Shown: one piece after another, positions 17,136 through 25,567 of the stretch
How the letters are laid out: each line of letters opens with the position of its first letter
Numbering within the stretch: the stretch's first letter is position 1
Assembly (NCBI GenBank): GCA_964587555.1
Contig: CAZPLR010000007.1
Span: forward strand, 4,004 to 68,003
Direction: 5' to 3'
Source of the DNA: JAHHTP01 sp964587555
GTDB lineage: Bacteria > Bacillota > Clostridia > Oscillospirales > Ruminococcaceae
DNA length: 64,000 nucleotides
The notes under the pieces: model-generated
Seen by the model: the letters and a program-made list of their open reading frames with translations, nothing else
Told to the model about the DNA's origin: nothing
Databases searched by the model: none
Position numbers and translations under genes: made by a program

Positions 17136-18527
17136 ATGGCTGCGGAATCAAAAATGAAAAATCCGATTTTGAAGGAGAACTTGTGCTGCATTTTCTTCTT
17201 TCTGCTATTGCCGCTGTTTGCGCTGATCCAGAATTACTCCCCTTTGGGGATCGCCGTATTTGCTGCTGCTGCGCTGTTTTTAGTCCTGCGCTTCGGCGTC
17301 TTTGATCGTCCGGCGGATCAGGTGGTGATCGCGCATTTTGGCTGGTACTTATCCGTCTCGTTGCTCGCAGTAATCGGCATTAACCTGTTTTGGACGCTGA
17401 AAATCTATGTCTCGTTCTCGGCCATGCTGCGCGAGTTTGAGCAGATGATAGAGCCGGAGGGATACCTTTTTAGCTCAACTGAGGCAGGGTTTCTGTTCTT
17501 TGGCGGGATTGCGCTGTTGATTTCCCGGCGCTTTTTTGCGCCGAAGGGCGCAAAGACCAGCGGGCGGATGTTTTATCGGCGCTTGGTTAGCCACCTCGTG
17601 TTAGCGGCGTATTTTTACATTGCCAGCGCCTTTTATGTAGTGCAGCCGAATCAGCTTGTTACGCTGCGGCTATTGTATCTTGCGCTGTTTGGTTTTTTCC
17701 TGTTCTGCGACGTCTACCGGCAGTATCGGGAGAAGATTACGCGCAAGGGCTCGGCGCTGGGTTCCGCTGCGATGATCTATGTTGTGATCTGGGCGGTTAT
17801 GATGCTGTTTCGGCTGACGAGCGCGACAGAGCTCCTCTGGGAGATGTGCTTGCTTCCGCTGAGGCAGCTGCTTGGAACAAGCCTGCTGACGATCGCGATC
17901 CCGCTTTTGTATGTGGTCGTAACGCTGATTGTCTGCTGGAAGGGCAGCTTTGCTTCGCAGGAGGTAAGGCTCTGCGGCGTTTATGTATTCTTCCTTCTGC
18001 TGATGGAAGCGCTGCTTTCCTCGAACCAGATTACGCTTGGCTGGCTGGCGCCAGCGATTCACTCGGCGGTGTTTTTGTTCGCAGTGTTCTATACGCGCGG
18101 CGCCGGCGGCGCATTAGAGGTAAAGTTCTCCGCGCATAAGGAGTATAAGACAGCGTATTCCGGAATTACAATGTTCCTTTGCCTGCTGCTGCTGCGATAC
18201 GAATTATATCTTTCGGCGGTTGTGCTGCTCGCCTATGCGGTCATTTTGATTTTTATCCTGACCCGAGATGCGCTCAAGGTGACGAATACAAGGGTTTGGG
18301 AAGCTATTGTGTTCGGCGTTTCGCTGTTTATGCTGTCGATCTACATTTCGGGAGGCGCGCCGATGGTTTTCTGTTTGGGCTGCGGCATAATCTGGCTGTT
18401 TACCACAGCGGCGCTGGAGCTTTTCGGCAAGCATAGCGTAAGCAAAAAGCCGGATCTCGCTTTGCAGGCGGGGTTAGGCGCTGTCGGTATCGTCCTGCAG
18501 GTTGTTCTGCTGGTACAGTGGTTATAA
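17136..18527 (+). CDS. Polytopic membrane protein, last gene of the tubulin-vWA operon
   Basis: The 463-residue protein is very hydrophobic, with roughly 11-12 predicted membrane segments and short loops. A conserved-looking segment DQVVIAHFGWYLSVSL is followed by a soluble loop (LREFEQMIEPEGYLFSS). It loosely resembles the DUF4153/DUF4173 type of membrane proteins of Firmicutes, but I cannot assign it. It begins 15 bases after the previous gene with GGAGGGAGAAGG, and the operon terminator follows. It may be the membrane component of the system; no transport motif is visible. Confidence 0.7.
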   Translation: MAAESKMKNPILKENLCCIFFFLLLPLFALIQNYSPLGIAVFAAAALFLVLRFGVFDRPADQVVIAHFGWYLSVSLLAVIGINLFWTLKIYVSFSAMLREFEQMIEPEGYLFSSTEAGFLFFGGIALLISRRFFAPKGAKTSGRMFYRRLVSHLVLAAYFYIASAFYVVQPNQLVTLRLLYLALFGFFLFCDVYRQYREKITRKGSALGSAAMIYVVIWAVMMLFRLTSATELLWEMCLLPLRQLLGTSLLTIAIPLLYVVVTLIVCWKGSFASQEVRLCGVYVFFLLLMEALLSSNQITLGWLAPAIHSAVFLFAVFYTRGAGGALEVKFSAHKEYKTAYSGITMFLCLLLLRYELYLSAVVLLAYAVILIFILTRDALKVTNTRVWEAIVFGVSLFMLSIYISGGAPMVFCLGCGIIWLFTTAALELFGKHSVSKKPDLALQAGLGAVGIVLQVVLLVQWL

Positions 18528-18547
18528 AAATGGCATCCTTCTGGCCG

Positions 18548-18582
18548 AAAAAGTGCGCCGAGATAATTCTCGGCGCACTTTT
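18548..18582 (+). terminator. Bidirectional terminator at the end of the tubulin-vWA operon
   Basis: AAAAGTGCGCCGAG pairs perfectly with CTCGGCGCACTTTT around a 6-base loop. A-run and T-run flank it, so it can end both the operon and the convergent phosphatase gene. Confidence 0.85.
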
Positions 18583-18616
18583 GCTGTGTCGTGCAAATAT
18601 GATAAAGCCGGTCTTT

Positions 18617-19192
18617 TCATGCCTGCGTTTCCTCGATCCACTCTCCATCCGGATACAAAAAGCGCAGCCTGCCGCATGGCGGAAGGTTCGTGTCAAAATA
18701 GCCGCGTGCGGGTTTGAGATACCGCGCGGCAAGCGCCATAGCGGTACCGCTGTGCGCGACAAAAATCAGCCGGTCTGCCTTTTTGTTTTCGCCTACCACC
18801 TGTTCGAATGCCCATACAGTTCGGCCGATGAATCCCGCCTGCGATTCGCCGTTTGGAATTGGGTCGGTACAGTAGCTGTCAATCCAGTGCTGATATTCCG
18901 CAGCATACTGTGAAAGATTCAACTCTTTGTAATTTTTTCCTTCGAATATACCAAAATTCATCTCAGATAGACCAGGGACGACAATCTGCTCAGCGTGAGG
19001 GAACCAAATACGCGCGGACTCTTTTGCACGTGTCAGCGGCGAAACAAAGACGGATGAAACAGAGCAGTCGGGCGGATAGGCGTTTTGCGCCTCGACAATG
19101 CCGTCGGCGCAGAGCGGCTCGTCGGTCGCGCCGATGTAAGCGTGTTTGAGATTGCCCGCAGTTTTTGCGTGGCGATAGAGGACGATCTCCAT
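18617..19192 (-). CDS. Histidine phosphatase family protein (phosphoglycerate-mutase-like)
   Basis: The 191-residue protein begins MEIVLYRHAKTAGN, the RHG-type active-site motif (here RHA) that holds the phosphohistidine, and later has VFVSPLTRAKESARIW and FVAHSGTAMALAARYL with the second catalytic His. This matches small Clostridial phosphatases of the GpmB/CobC type (family usual length about 190-210). The ATG at 19192 is preferred to the in-frame GTG at 19204 because AGGTG is 9 bases upstream. Substrate is unknown; in anaerobes with cobamide synthesis such proteins can be CobC, but no cobalamin genes are here. Confidence 0.85.
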   Translation of the reverse strand: MEIVLYRHAKTAGNLKHAYIGATDEPLCADGIVEAQNAYPPDCSVSSVFVSPLTRAKESARIWFPHAEQIVVPGLSEMNFGIFEGKNYKELNLSQYAAEYQHWIDSYCTDPIPNGESQAGFIGRTVWAFEQVVGENKKADRLIFVAHSGTAMALAARYLKPARGYFDTNLPPCGRLRFLYPDGEWIEETQA

Positions 19193-19290
19193 GAAAATGA
19201 ACACCTGCCTTTTGTATGAGCTTGAGCCTATTGTAGCATAAATGGAGAAAAAAGTCTACGGAAAGGTGAATGGGAGCCGCATAAAATGAT

Positions 19291-19319
19291 TTGATTTGCA
19301 GAATAGAATATGTTATAAT
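19291..19319 (+). promoter_or_regulatory. Promoter of the OST-HTH/DUF3825 gene
   Basis: TTGATT (19291-19296), 17-bp spacer and TATAAT (19314-19319). With the start chosen at 19509 this gives a 5' leader of about 180 bases. Confidence 0.65.
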
Positions 19320-19508
19320 GAAAATGGATAATCATTTTTAATGCCGGTATATTTTGAAGATGGCGCGGCTTTGATAATTTTGCAGTGTGTAGGGATCAGA
19401 CAGGAGGAAAAACGCGCCGCTTCGGACAGATGGAAAATAAAGCAGAAGAACCGGCTGCTTTATGTGAACGGAATCATTGATTTTAGCAATATGGAAAGGC
19501 GGAGAGAG

Positions 19509-22412
19509 ATGGAAAGAGGGCTTTATGATGAGATAATTCGCTGTTTGACAGCGCATTTTCAGGCGGGAGAGTATTATCCGGCTGACGTTGTGATCCGTCA
19601 GCTTTTGTTGGACGGCTATGCGCCCAAACGCTATGGGTATCAAAATATGCGGGAGATGTTTGACGATTTAAATCAAGTCTTGACCTTAAAACCGGAATCG
19701 GACGGAAAATACTATGTCGCCATTACGGCGGGTGCGCAGCAGCGCTTATCTTTCGCCGCATACAAAAGTCCGGCGCAGACGGGAAAGCACCGTACATACC
19801 GTGGGGACGGGGAAATCGGGCTGCTCTCCGGCAAAACGCTGGAGGAGCCGCGCGCAGAGACAAAACCGGCGCAACCGCAGCCGGCAAGGGAACCGCAGCT
19901 GCTTTCTGAGGAGCAAAAGCGGCAGATCTATACGGCGATCGCGCTGGGCTTGGAGCTGGAGAAGCCGTTTTTTATCTCGGCGGTCAGTCCGGTGCTGCAC
20001 TGCGCAGGGATTGATCATGAGAAGCTAGGGTTCCTCAAGGCGAAAAGTATGCTGAAATGCTGCGGAGAATTTATCGATTTTAAAGAACAGGTGATGAACG
20101 GCGTACCGCAAACGCAGGTGACGGTGCATCATGTTCCGCAGTGGGATGAAGCGTTGGCGGGACAGTCACGCTGCAGCGCAGGCAATAAGCTGGACGATGA
20201 GGAAAAAAAGCGAATCTATGAGACGCTCTGCGCGCATATGCAGGTGGGGCAGCCGCTGCATATGGCGGCGTTCTGCCCGATTTTAAAGACCTATGGCTTT
20301 GATTATAAGCGTTACGGCTATCAGAAGGTGAAGGACATGGCCAAAGACTTAAGCGATTTTCTGACGCAGGATGAGGTAATCATGAACGGCGTGCCGCAGA
20401 CGCTTGTCACCCTAAAGCCGTATGAGAAAAAGGAACCTGCAGAGGACGTCTTACAGGAACCGTCTTCCGAAAAACCGCTGCCTTCGGAAGAGAAAACCAA
20501 GCAATCGCTTTCACAGATCGCATCGCTGCCGCCGAAAATATTGAGTATTTTAAGCCGCATGACCTGCGTTCCGGTCTGGGGCTGTGAGAAGGCGTTGGAG
20601 GAATCTTATCTGGCGGCGCGCGAGAGCGGCAAGCTTACAGCGGAATATAAGCGTGTGACCCGCAGGGGGAGCGTCAGCGAGGACAAGGAGCTGGTGATGC
20701 GCTTCCCGCTGACCATAGAAACAATGCGGGGCGACGCGCTGGTTGGCGAGCTGCATAAGGCGGATGAGAACAGTCAAAAGCAGTGGTATTTGGCATGGGT
20801 GGGCAGCGAATTGTCCCCCGCCGCGTCGGCGGAGCCGTCCAAAGAAGCGCCGGAGAAGATCGAAAAATCATTGCTCACGCCGGAGCTTACCGATTGCTGC
20901 ATGCTTTCGACAAATGTGATACGCGCCTTTGCGTTCCGGACATTTTCCAAAGATGAGGACGGCGCGCGCAGGATAATAATCGAGGACTATCGCGAAGCAT
21001 ATGCCAAGGATACGATCGTCGTGAACGAAAAGAGCGTCAGCTTCCCGCTGCGGATCAAGGATGAAAATGAGAATCAGCAATTTGTCTTTTTGGAGCTGAA
21101 CCGCTACAGCGGACTCCCGCTTTATATCCGCTATATTGGGGCTAAGCAGGAGGAAAAAAATGAGGCGGAAAGTGAAAAAATGCAGCAGCAGCCCGCCTTG
21201 CAGGAGCATTTTTTCGGTGCGTTTTTCGATATGGTGTACCTGCCGGCGCAGGTTGTCAATCTGCTTGCGTTTGTCTGCGGGATCCTGCCGCAGGATGCGA
21301 TACGTCTGTTAAGCGAAAGCTATGAGCAGCGCCGAAGAGCGAGAGAGCTTGCCATTTCAGCGGATGAGATGCGCTTTGTCTTAAATCGCAGCAGTCTGAA
21401 AGGGGAGCCGCTCACCGCCTCCTGCCGCAGAAGCCGCACTCGCTTTCGTTGGTTTTTGGCTGCGGTAGAGCGCGGCCCGGCACAGACCCGGTCGTCTGCG
21501 GATGAGCGAACGCCATTGGAGCAATTTGCGTTTTTTGGGAATCGGGAGCAGGCGTTTCGCAGTCTTGCGCAGCTTGCCGTACCGGAGGAATGGGATTTTG
21601 ACCGGAGCGGGGAAAATAAGCTTTTGCGGCGTTTCCTTTCAGGAAACTTTGTGCGGGCGAAAAAGCAGGATAAAATCGTTTTCGAAGGGGAGAACGCAGC
21701 GTTTCACACCGGGCTTTATCATCGTGCGGGATTTGATATCTATGCGCTGTTTCGGAAGAATTTGCCGGGGTCAAAGCTGCCGTGGCGGTTTGATTGTTTT
21801 ACCACCAATCGCGGCGACATGCCGCTTTCCCTGCCGCAGCCGGTCTCTTATTTTGAGGTGGGGCAGCAGCTGTGGTTTGATCTGGGCAGAGGCGTTGCAA
21901 AGCTAGAGCTTCCGCTGGTAGAGAAGGGAATCCGCAGTCTTCCAAAGCGGTTTTTATACCGTTACAGCGAGGCGATCGAATGTTCGGTAATCGGGCGGAT
22001 GCAGGCGGATCCGGCGTATGAGGACGGCTGTTATGCGCAGCTGAGCGCGCACTACGCGCGCCGCAGCGGTCAGCTTCTGCTAATGCTGGAAGCGCTGGAA
22101 AAAGCGGTGGATACCGCGCTTAAGCGAGCGGAGAAGGATTATCTTTACGTTTTACCGGGCTATCTGCCAAAGGAGGATCGGACTGTTTGGCTTTTGCCGC
22201 TTGCCTTACAGGAAGGCGGCAGACCGGATACTGCGCTGGCATGCGGGGATGCCGGTCAGACGGCGCCATATGCGCCGATTCGGCTGCTCACGATGCGGGA
22301 GGCATATGAGGCGATGCGGTATATCCGCCGGATGGAGGATATCTGGTGCAGACGGGATATGGTTTTTGCGCGTCCGTCGGCAATAGAAGGGAAGAAGGAG
22401 CCGGAAAAATAA
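19509..22412 (+). CDS. Multi-domain protein: 3 OST-HTH/LOTUS-like units, 3 unnamed modules, DUF3825-like C-terminus
   Basis: The start at 19509 has GGCGGAGAG directly upstream; the frame is open back to 19341, so a longer form is possible. The 967-residue protein has three OST-HTH (LOTUS)-like units at about 3-72, 132-208 and 228-303. Each has the pattern of helices followed by a (Y/L)G(Y/F)xK(x)4M turn; the second and third share VMNGVPQT or IMNGVPQT. Three copies of a second, unnamed unit follow at about 334-434, 454-545 and 570-656. Residues 668-948 match my memory of DUF3825: LEQFAFFGN, LAVPEEWDF, AAFHTGLYH, YLPKEDRTVWLLPLAL, LLTMREAYEAMRYI. OST-HTH domains bind RNA in eukaryotes and bacterial OST-HTH/DUF3825 proteins are predicted RNA-related. 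It is cytoplasmic and translationally coupled to rsmI, an rRNA methyltransferase gene. Confidence 0.75.
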   Translation: MERGLYDEIIRCLTAHFQAGEYYPADVVIRQLLLDGYAPKRYGYQNMREMFDDLNQVLTLKPESDGKYYVAITAGAQQRLSFAAYKSPAQTGKHRTYRGDGEIGLLSGKTLEEPRAETKPAQPQPAREPQLLSEEQKRQIYTAIALGLELEKPFFISAVSPVLHCAGIDHEKLGFLKAKSMLKCCGEFIDFKEQVMNGVPQTQVTVHHVPQWDEALAGQSRCSAGNKLDDEEKKRIYETLCAHMQVGQPLHMAAFCPILKTYGFDYKRYGYQKVKDMAKDLSDFLTQDEVIMNGVPQTLVTLKPYEKKEPAEDVLQEPSSEKPLPSEEKTKQSLSQIASLPPKILSILSRMTCVPVWGCEKALEESYLAARESGKLTAEYKRVTRRGSVSEDKELVMRFPLTIETMRGDALVGELHKADENSQKQWYLAWVGSELSPAASAEPSKEAPEKIEKSLLTPELTDCCMLSTNVIRAFAFRTFSKDEDGARRIIIEDYREAYAKDTIVVNEKSVSFPLRIKDENENQQFVFLELNRYSGLPLYIRYIGAKQEEKNEAESEKMQQQPALQEHFFGAFFDMVYLPAQVVNLLAFVCGILPQDAIRLLSESYEQRRRARELAISADEMRFVLNRSSLKGEPLTASCRRSRTRFRWFLAAVERGPAQTRSSADERTPLEQFAFFGNREQAFRSLAQLAVPEEWDFDRSGENKLLRRFLSGNFVRAKKQDKIVFEGENAAFHTGLYHRAGFDIYALFRKNLPGSKLPWRFDCFTTNRGDMPLSLPQPVSYFEVGQQLWFDLGRGVAKLELPLVEKGIRSLPKRFLYRYSEAIECSVIGRMQADPAYEDGCYAQLSAHYARRSGQLLLMLEALEKAVDTALKRAEKDYLYVLPGYLPKEDRTVWLLPLALQEGGRPDTALACGDAGQTAPYAPIRLLTMREAYEAMRYIRRMEDIWCRRDMVFARPSAIEGKKEPEK

Positions 22413-23249
22413 ATGCTTTATTTAGTTGGAACGCCGATCGGCAATTTGGGGGATCTTTCGCCGCGCGCAGTCGAAACGCTGCGAAAGGTAGATTTTATCG
22501 CGGCGGAGGATACTCGCGTGACCATAAAGCTGCTCAATCATTTTGAGATCGACACACCGATGATCAGCTATTACGAACATAATCTGCGGCAAAAAGGCGA
22601 ATATATCCTGACCCGGCTGCTTGCGGGGGAGGACTGCGCGATTGTCACCGACGCGGGGATGCCTTGCATCTCCGATCCGGGAGAGGATTTGGTGAATCTT
22701 TGTGCGGCGCATGATATTCCGATTGCGGTTGTGCCGGGACCGAGCGCTGTGGTTAGCGCGCTTGCAGCGTCGGGTCTTTCCACCGGGCGGTTCACGTTTG
22801 AAGGCTTTTTATCGGTCAACCGTCCGCAGCGATTGAAGCATTTAGAGCAGCTAAAGGAGGAGCCGCGCACGATGATCTTCTATGAGGCGCCGCACAAGCT
22901 GCTTGCAACCTTGCAGGATTTTGCCGCAGCCTTTGGAGAGGAACGAAAAATTACCTTGGCGCGGGAGCTAACCAAGCTGCACGAGGAGTATCATCGCACG
23001 ACGCTCGGCGAGGCGGCGCAGTATTACGCCGAGAATAAGCCCAAGGGGGAGTTTGTGCTGGTTGTTGAGGGCTTCGATTTAGAGAAAGCGGCGCTTCAAA
23101 AGCAGAAAAGCTACACCTTCGCGGATGCGCTGGAGATGGTGAGGGAACGGGTGGAAGACGGAGTGAAGCTTACGCTTGCTTGCAAGGAGGTCGCAAGGCT
23201 GACTGGACAAAATCGGGCGGAGCTTTACCGCGAGAGCAATCAATCGTAA
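22413..23249 (+). CDS. rsmI: 16S rRNA (cytidine(1402)-2'-O)-methyltransferase
   Basis: The 278-residue protein has the usual RsmI length and motifs: LYLVGTPIGNLGDLSPRA at the N-terminus, AAEDTRVT, TDAGMPCISDPGEDLV and VVPGPSAVVSALAASGL, the tetrapyrrole-methylase-type fold that binds S-adenosylmethionine. It methylates the ribose of C1402 in the decoding centre of 16S rRNA. Its ATG directly abuts the TAA of the preceding gene, with AAGGAG inside that gene's end, so the two are co-translated. A terminator follows. Confidence 0.95.
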   Translation: MLYLVGTPIGNLGDLSPRAVETLRKVDFIAAEDTRVTIKLLNHFEIDTPMISYYEHNLRQKGEYILTRLLAGEDCAIVTDAGMPCISDPGEDLVNLCAAHDIPIAVVPGPSAVVSALAASGLSTGRFTFEGFLSVNRPQRLKHLEQLKEEPRTMIFYEAPHKLLATLQDFAAAFGEERKITLARELTKLHEEYHRTTLGEAAQYYAENKPKGEFVLVVEGFDLEKAALQKQKSYTFADALEMVRERVEDGVKLTLACKEVARLTGQNRAELYRESNQS

Positions 23250-23271
23250 AATCGGGCTACTCTCAATAGGT

Positions 23272-23313
23272 AAAAACCGCTCTTATCGCCGTAAACGAAA
23301 AGAGCGGTTTTTG
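23272..23313 (+). terminator. Terminator after rsmI
   Basis: AAAAACCGCTCTT pairs with AAGAGCGGTTTTT around a 14-base loop. The following 215 bases up to the ABC gene hold no feature I can support apart from that gene's own ribosome site. Confidence 0.85.
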
Positions 23314-23530
23314 TTTGCTATGGGGCTTTTGAAATGTACTGGGTGAAGGTATGTTGACGCTCGTTGTTATCAAATAATCAGATGATTTCTGTCTGTCGAA
23401 TCAATCCAAACGGGGCGGTGAAGCATCTATTTCATAAAAATCCTCTTTGCGAAAATATCTGCGGATTTTTGCGCCGATTTTGCTTATACTGATAACCGGA
23501 TAGCATTGTGGGTGCAAAGGAGGGCGCGAT

Positions 23531-24259
23531 ATGGAGCAGGCCGAAAAACCGATGATAGAGCTGCGGGATCTGAGCAAGAGCTATCCTGCGCCGTCGGGAA
23601 AAGCAAAGGTACCAGTGCTAAAGCAGCTGGAGCTTACCGTAAAGGCGGGCGAATTTGTTGCGGTGATGGGAGAGTCCGGCGTCGGGAAATCCACCTTAAT
23701 GAATATTGTCGGCTGCTTAGATGTGCCGGATGGCGGAACCTATCTTCTCTCCGGTACAGAGGTGGGAACGCTTCCCGCGCGCAGACTTGCAAAAATTCGC
23801 AGCAGGGAGATCGGTTTTATCTTTCAAAACAGCAGTTTAATTTCCTCGTTGACCGCACTGGAAAATATCGAGCTGCCGCTTTATTATCAGCACATCCCCA
23901 AAAAGGCCCGTCGGAGGATGGCGGAGGAGGCTTTGGAGCGTGTGCGCTTAAGCGAGCGGAAAAACCATTTGCCGGGGCAGCTCTCCGGCGGACAGCGCCA
24001 GCGCGCCGCAATCGCCCGCGCAATCGCGGCGCGTCCCAACCTCATTTTGGCGGACGAGCCGACCGGATCGCTCGACGCGCGTTCCGGCAGAGAGGTGATG
24101 GAGCAGATGGTCCGCCTGCATGAAAGCGGAAAAACGATTCTGCTGATTACCCATGATCCGAAAACCGCCGCTTATGCCGATCGGACGCTTTATCTGAAAA
24201 ACGGAAGGCTGTTTGAGGATAAGCTCTGGAATGCCCCGCCGCCTTCGGCAGATGGATGA
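23531..24259 (+). CDS. ABC transporter ATP-binding protein (MacB/LolD-type), no permease nearby
   Basis: The 242-residue protein is a complete nucleotide-binding subunit: Walker A GESGVGKST near residues 48-56, Q-loop FIFQNSSLI, signature LSGGQRQRAAIARA, Walker B LILADEPTG, D-loop SLDA and switch His in LLITHDPKTA. The sequence groups with the MacB/LolD/YknY class, which normally pair with a FtsX-like permease. No permease gene lies on either side: rsmI ends 280 bases upstream and a terminator and tRNA follow. GGAGGGCGCGAT precedes the ATG. It may serve a permease encoded elsewhere or be a remnant of a two-gene unit. Confidence 0.9.
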   Translation: MEQAEKPMIELRDLSKSYPAPSGKAKVPVLKQLELTVKAGEFVAVMGESGVGKSTLMNIVGCLDVPDGGTYLLSGTEVGTLPARRLAKIRSREIGFIFQNSSLISSLTALENIELPLYYQHIPKKARRRMAEEALERVRLSERKNHLPGQLSGGQRQRAAIARAIAARPNLILADEPTGSLDARSGREVMEQMVRLHESGKTILLITHDPKTAAYADRTLYLKNGRLFEDKLWNAPPPSADG

Positions 24260-24280
24260 TGAATCGACAGCTTTTTATGA

Positions 24281-24314
24281 AAAAATCCCTATTGCAAACG
24301 CAATAGGGATTTTT
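24281..24314. terminator. Bidirectional terminator shared by the ABC gene and tRNA-Thr
   Basis: AAAAATCCCTATTGC pairs with GCAATAGGGATTTTT with a 4-base loop, so it can end transcripts from both strands. Confidence 0.85.
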
Positions 24315-24316
24315 GC

Positions 24317-24392
24317 TGGAGCTGTTAACCAGATTCGAACTGGTGACCTCATCCTTACCAAGGATGTGCTCTACCACCTGAGCCATAACAGC
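24317..24392 (-). tRNA. tRNA-Thr (anticodon GGT), copy 1
   Basis: A 76-base cloverleaf with 7-bp acceptor stem GCTGTTA/TAACAGC, discriminator T, encoded CCA, anticodon stem CATCC/GGATG and loop TTGGTAA, giving anticodon GGT. It is identical to the copy at 26950-27025 on the other strand. Confidence 0.95.
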
Positions 24393-24427
24393 ATCCATTT
24401 TCAGAAAACAAATTCCGAACGCTAATT

Positions 24428-24456
24428 ATTATAACAGGAAATGTCGTGCTTGTCAA
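24428..24456 (-). promoter_or_regulatory. Promoter of tRNA-Thr copy 1
   Basis: On the minus strand TTGACA (24456-24451), 17-bp spacer and TATAAT (24433-24428), both perfect, 36 bases before the tRNA. Confidence 0.85.
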
Positions 24457-24482
24457 GTGGTTTTGTAAATTAAAATCGATTT

Positions 24483-25157
24483 TTATAATATTTCCATGTT
24501 TTTTGCAAACAGGTGCGAGGTATCGTTGTGGAATCTGCATCGAGGAGCGGTGAACCCGCTTGCCGGGTTTTTGAATTCGATCAGGGTCACGCCAGTCAAC
24601 GAAAACCCGAAAGCGGAAAAACAAATCTGCTCAGGAATTGCAAGCAGATGTCCGAACAGGACTGTGCCGGCGCCGCCGTGGCAGAACAGCGCAATGGTGC
24701 TGTCATTCGGTTCAAGAACCCGATAGCGCGCGCCCTCCCTGCGGTAGCCGAGTTTTTCAAAGAACATATCTGCCGCGCAATATAACCCTGCGACCTCCTC
24801 GCCGGCGCCAGTGTTCTCATATAGCGGATGGGTGTGCCATGCTTTTCCTAAGGCGAGCATCTCCTCGCTGCGCATGATCTCCTCCGGCGCGGCAGTACCA
24901 AAAACCGGACCTTTCTCTGGATGAGCGCACTGGAAGTAGATCTCATGCGCCCAAGGCAGCACCTGCGGCTCTAAGCCGGAAAGCGCACAGAACGGCTCGG
25001 CGGTCTGGCGGGCGCGCCCCTGCGGCGAGGTGTAGACCTTTTGAATCCCATAGGTCATCAGCCGTGGAGCCAGCACCTCGGCTTGCTTCTTTCCAAGCTC
25101 GGTCAGACAGTCGTGGGTGTAGTCCGGATCGCCGTGACGGATGATATAAAGTTTCAT
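24483..25157 (-). CDS. Histidine phosphatase family protein
   Basis: The start at 25157 is set by AAGGGGGG 8 bases upstream; the frame is open further but without a site. The 224-residue protein begins MKLYIIRHGDPDY with the RHG motif, then VYTSPQGRARQTAEPF and LFCHGGAGTVLFGHLL carrying the second His (in place of the usual SHG). It is a phosphoglycerate-mutase-like phosphatase of unknown substrate, unrelated in detail to the one at 18617-19192. It has its own TTGCCG-17-TATAAT promoter and lies between tRNA genes. Confidence 0.85.
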   Translation of the reverse strand: MKLYIIRHGDPDYTHDCLTELGKKQAEVLAPRLMTYGIQKVYTSPQGRARQTAEPFCALSGLEPQVLPWAHEIYFQCAHPEKGPVFGTAAPEEIMRSEEMLALGKAWHTHPLYENTGAGEEVAGLYCAADMFFEKLGYRREGARYRVLEPNDSTIALFCHGGAGTVLFGHLLAIPEQICFSAFGFSLTGVTLIEFKNPASGFTAPRCRFHNDTSHLFAKNMEIL

Positions 25158-25196
25158 ATAAATCCCCCCTTGTAAGATGATAACAATCTTTTCCTT

Positions 25197-25225
25197 ATTA
25201 TAGCATATCGGGTGGAGAACGGCAA
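25197..25225 (-). promoter_or_regulatory. Promoter of the phosphatase gene
   Basis: Minus-strand TTGCCG (25225-25220), 17-bp spacer, TATAAT (25202-25197), about 40 bases before the start codon. Confidence 0.6.
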
Positions 25226-25336
25226 GGGAAAAAGCGGAGCGTTTTGAAAAATTTACCTTATTTTTAATTCTCTGCGGATAGAAAAGCACAGATGGGACAA
25301 AAACAAAAAAAGTGAAAAAGAGAAGGGAAAAAGGTG

Positions 25337-25365
25337 TTGACAAATAAAAAAAAATATGCTATAAT
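25337..25365 (+). promoter_or_regulatory. Promoter of the Gly-Arg-His-Gln tRNA operon
   Basis: TTGACA (25337-25342), 17-bp spacer ending TATGC, and TATAAT (25360-25365): full consensus with an extended -10, typical of strong stable-RNA promoters. Confidence 0.9.
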
Positions 25366-25390
25366 CGGTGTGTTGTCAAAAGGGAGATAC

Positions 25391-25464
25391 GCAGGTGTAG
25401 TTCAATGGCAGAATCCCAGCCTTCCAAGCTGGTCGCGTGGGTTCGATTCCCATCACCTGCTCCA
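25391..25464 (+). tRNA. tRNA-Gly (anticodon TCC)
   Basis: 74 bases, acceptor GCAGGTG/CACCTGC, anticodon stem CCAGC/GCTGG with loop CTTCCAA, encoded CCA. First gene of a four-tRNA operon. Confidence 0.95.
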
Positions 25465-25485
25465 CGGCGCAAGCCGATTGCTTAT

Positions 25486-25559
25486 GCGCCAATAGCTCAG
25501 TTGGATAGAGCACCCGCCTTCTAAGCGGGTTGTCGCAGGTTCGAATCCTGTTTGGCGTA
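25486..25559 (+). tRNA. tRNA-Arg (anticodon TCT)
   Basis: 74 bases, acceptor GCGCCAA/TTGGCGT (G1-U72 wobble pair), anticodon stem CCCGC/GCGGG with loop CTTCTAA. Unlike its neighbours it has no encoded CCA, so the end must be added after transcription. Confidence 0.9.
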
Positions 25560-25567
25560 CTTGGCAT

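Noticed and set aside
19341..19508. N-terminal extension of the OST-HTH protein
   Set aside because: The frame is open, but no ribosome site precedes 19341, while 19509 has GGCGGAG directly upstream and starts at the domain.
23314..23530. Search for a riboswitch or T-box upstream of the ABC gene
   Set aside because: No conserved T-box (TGGnACCGCG), specifier or known aptamer core was seen.
24147..24398. Open frames running through tRNA genes (also 25376-25567, 25603-25827 and 26884-27084)
   Set aside because: They translate tRNA sequences; the same peptide (MAQVVEHILGKDE) appears at both tRNA-Thr copies only because the tRNAs are identical.
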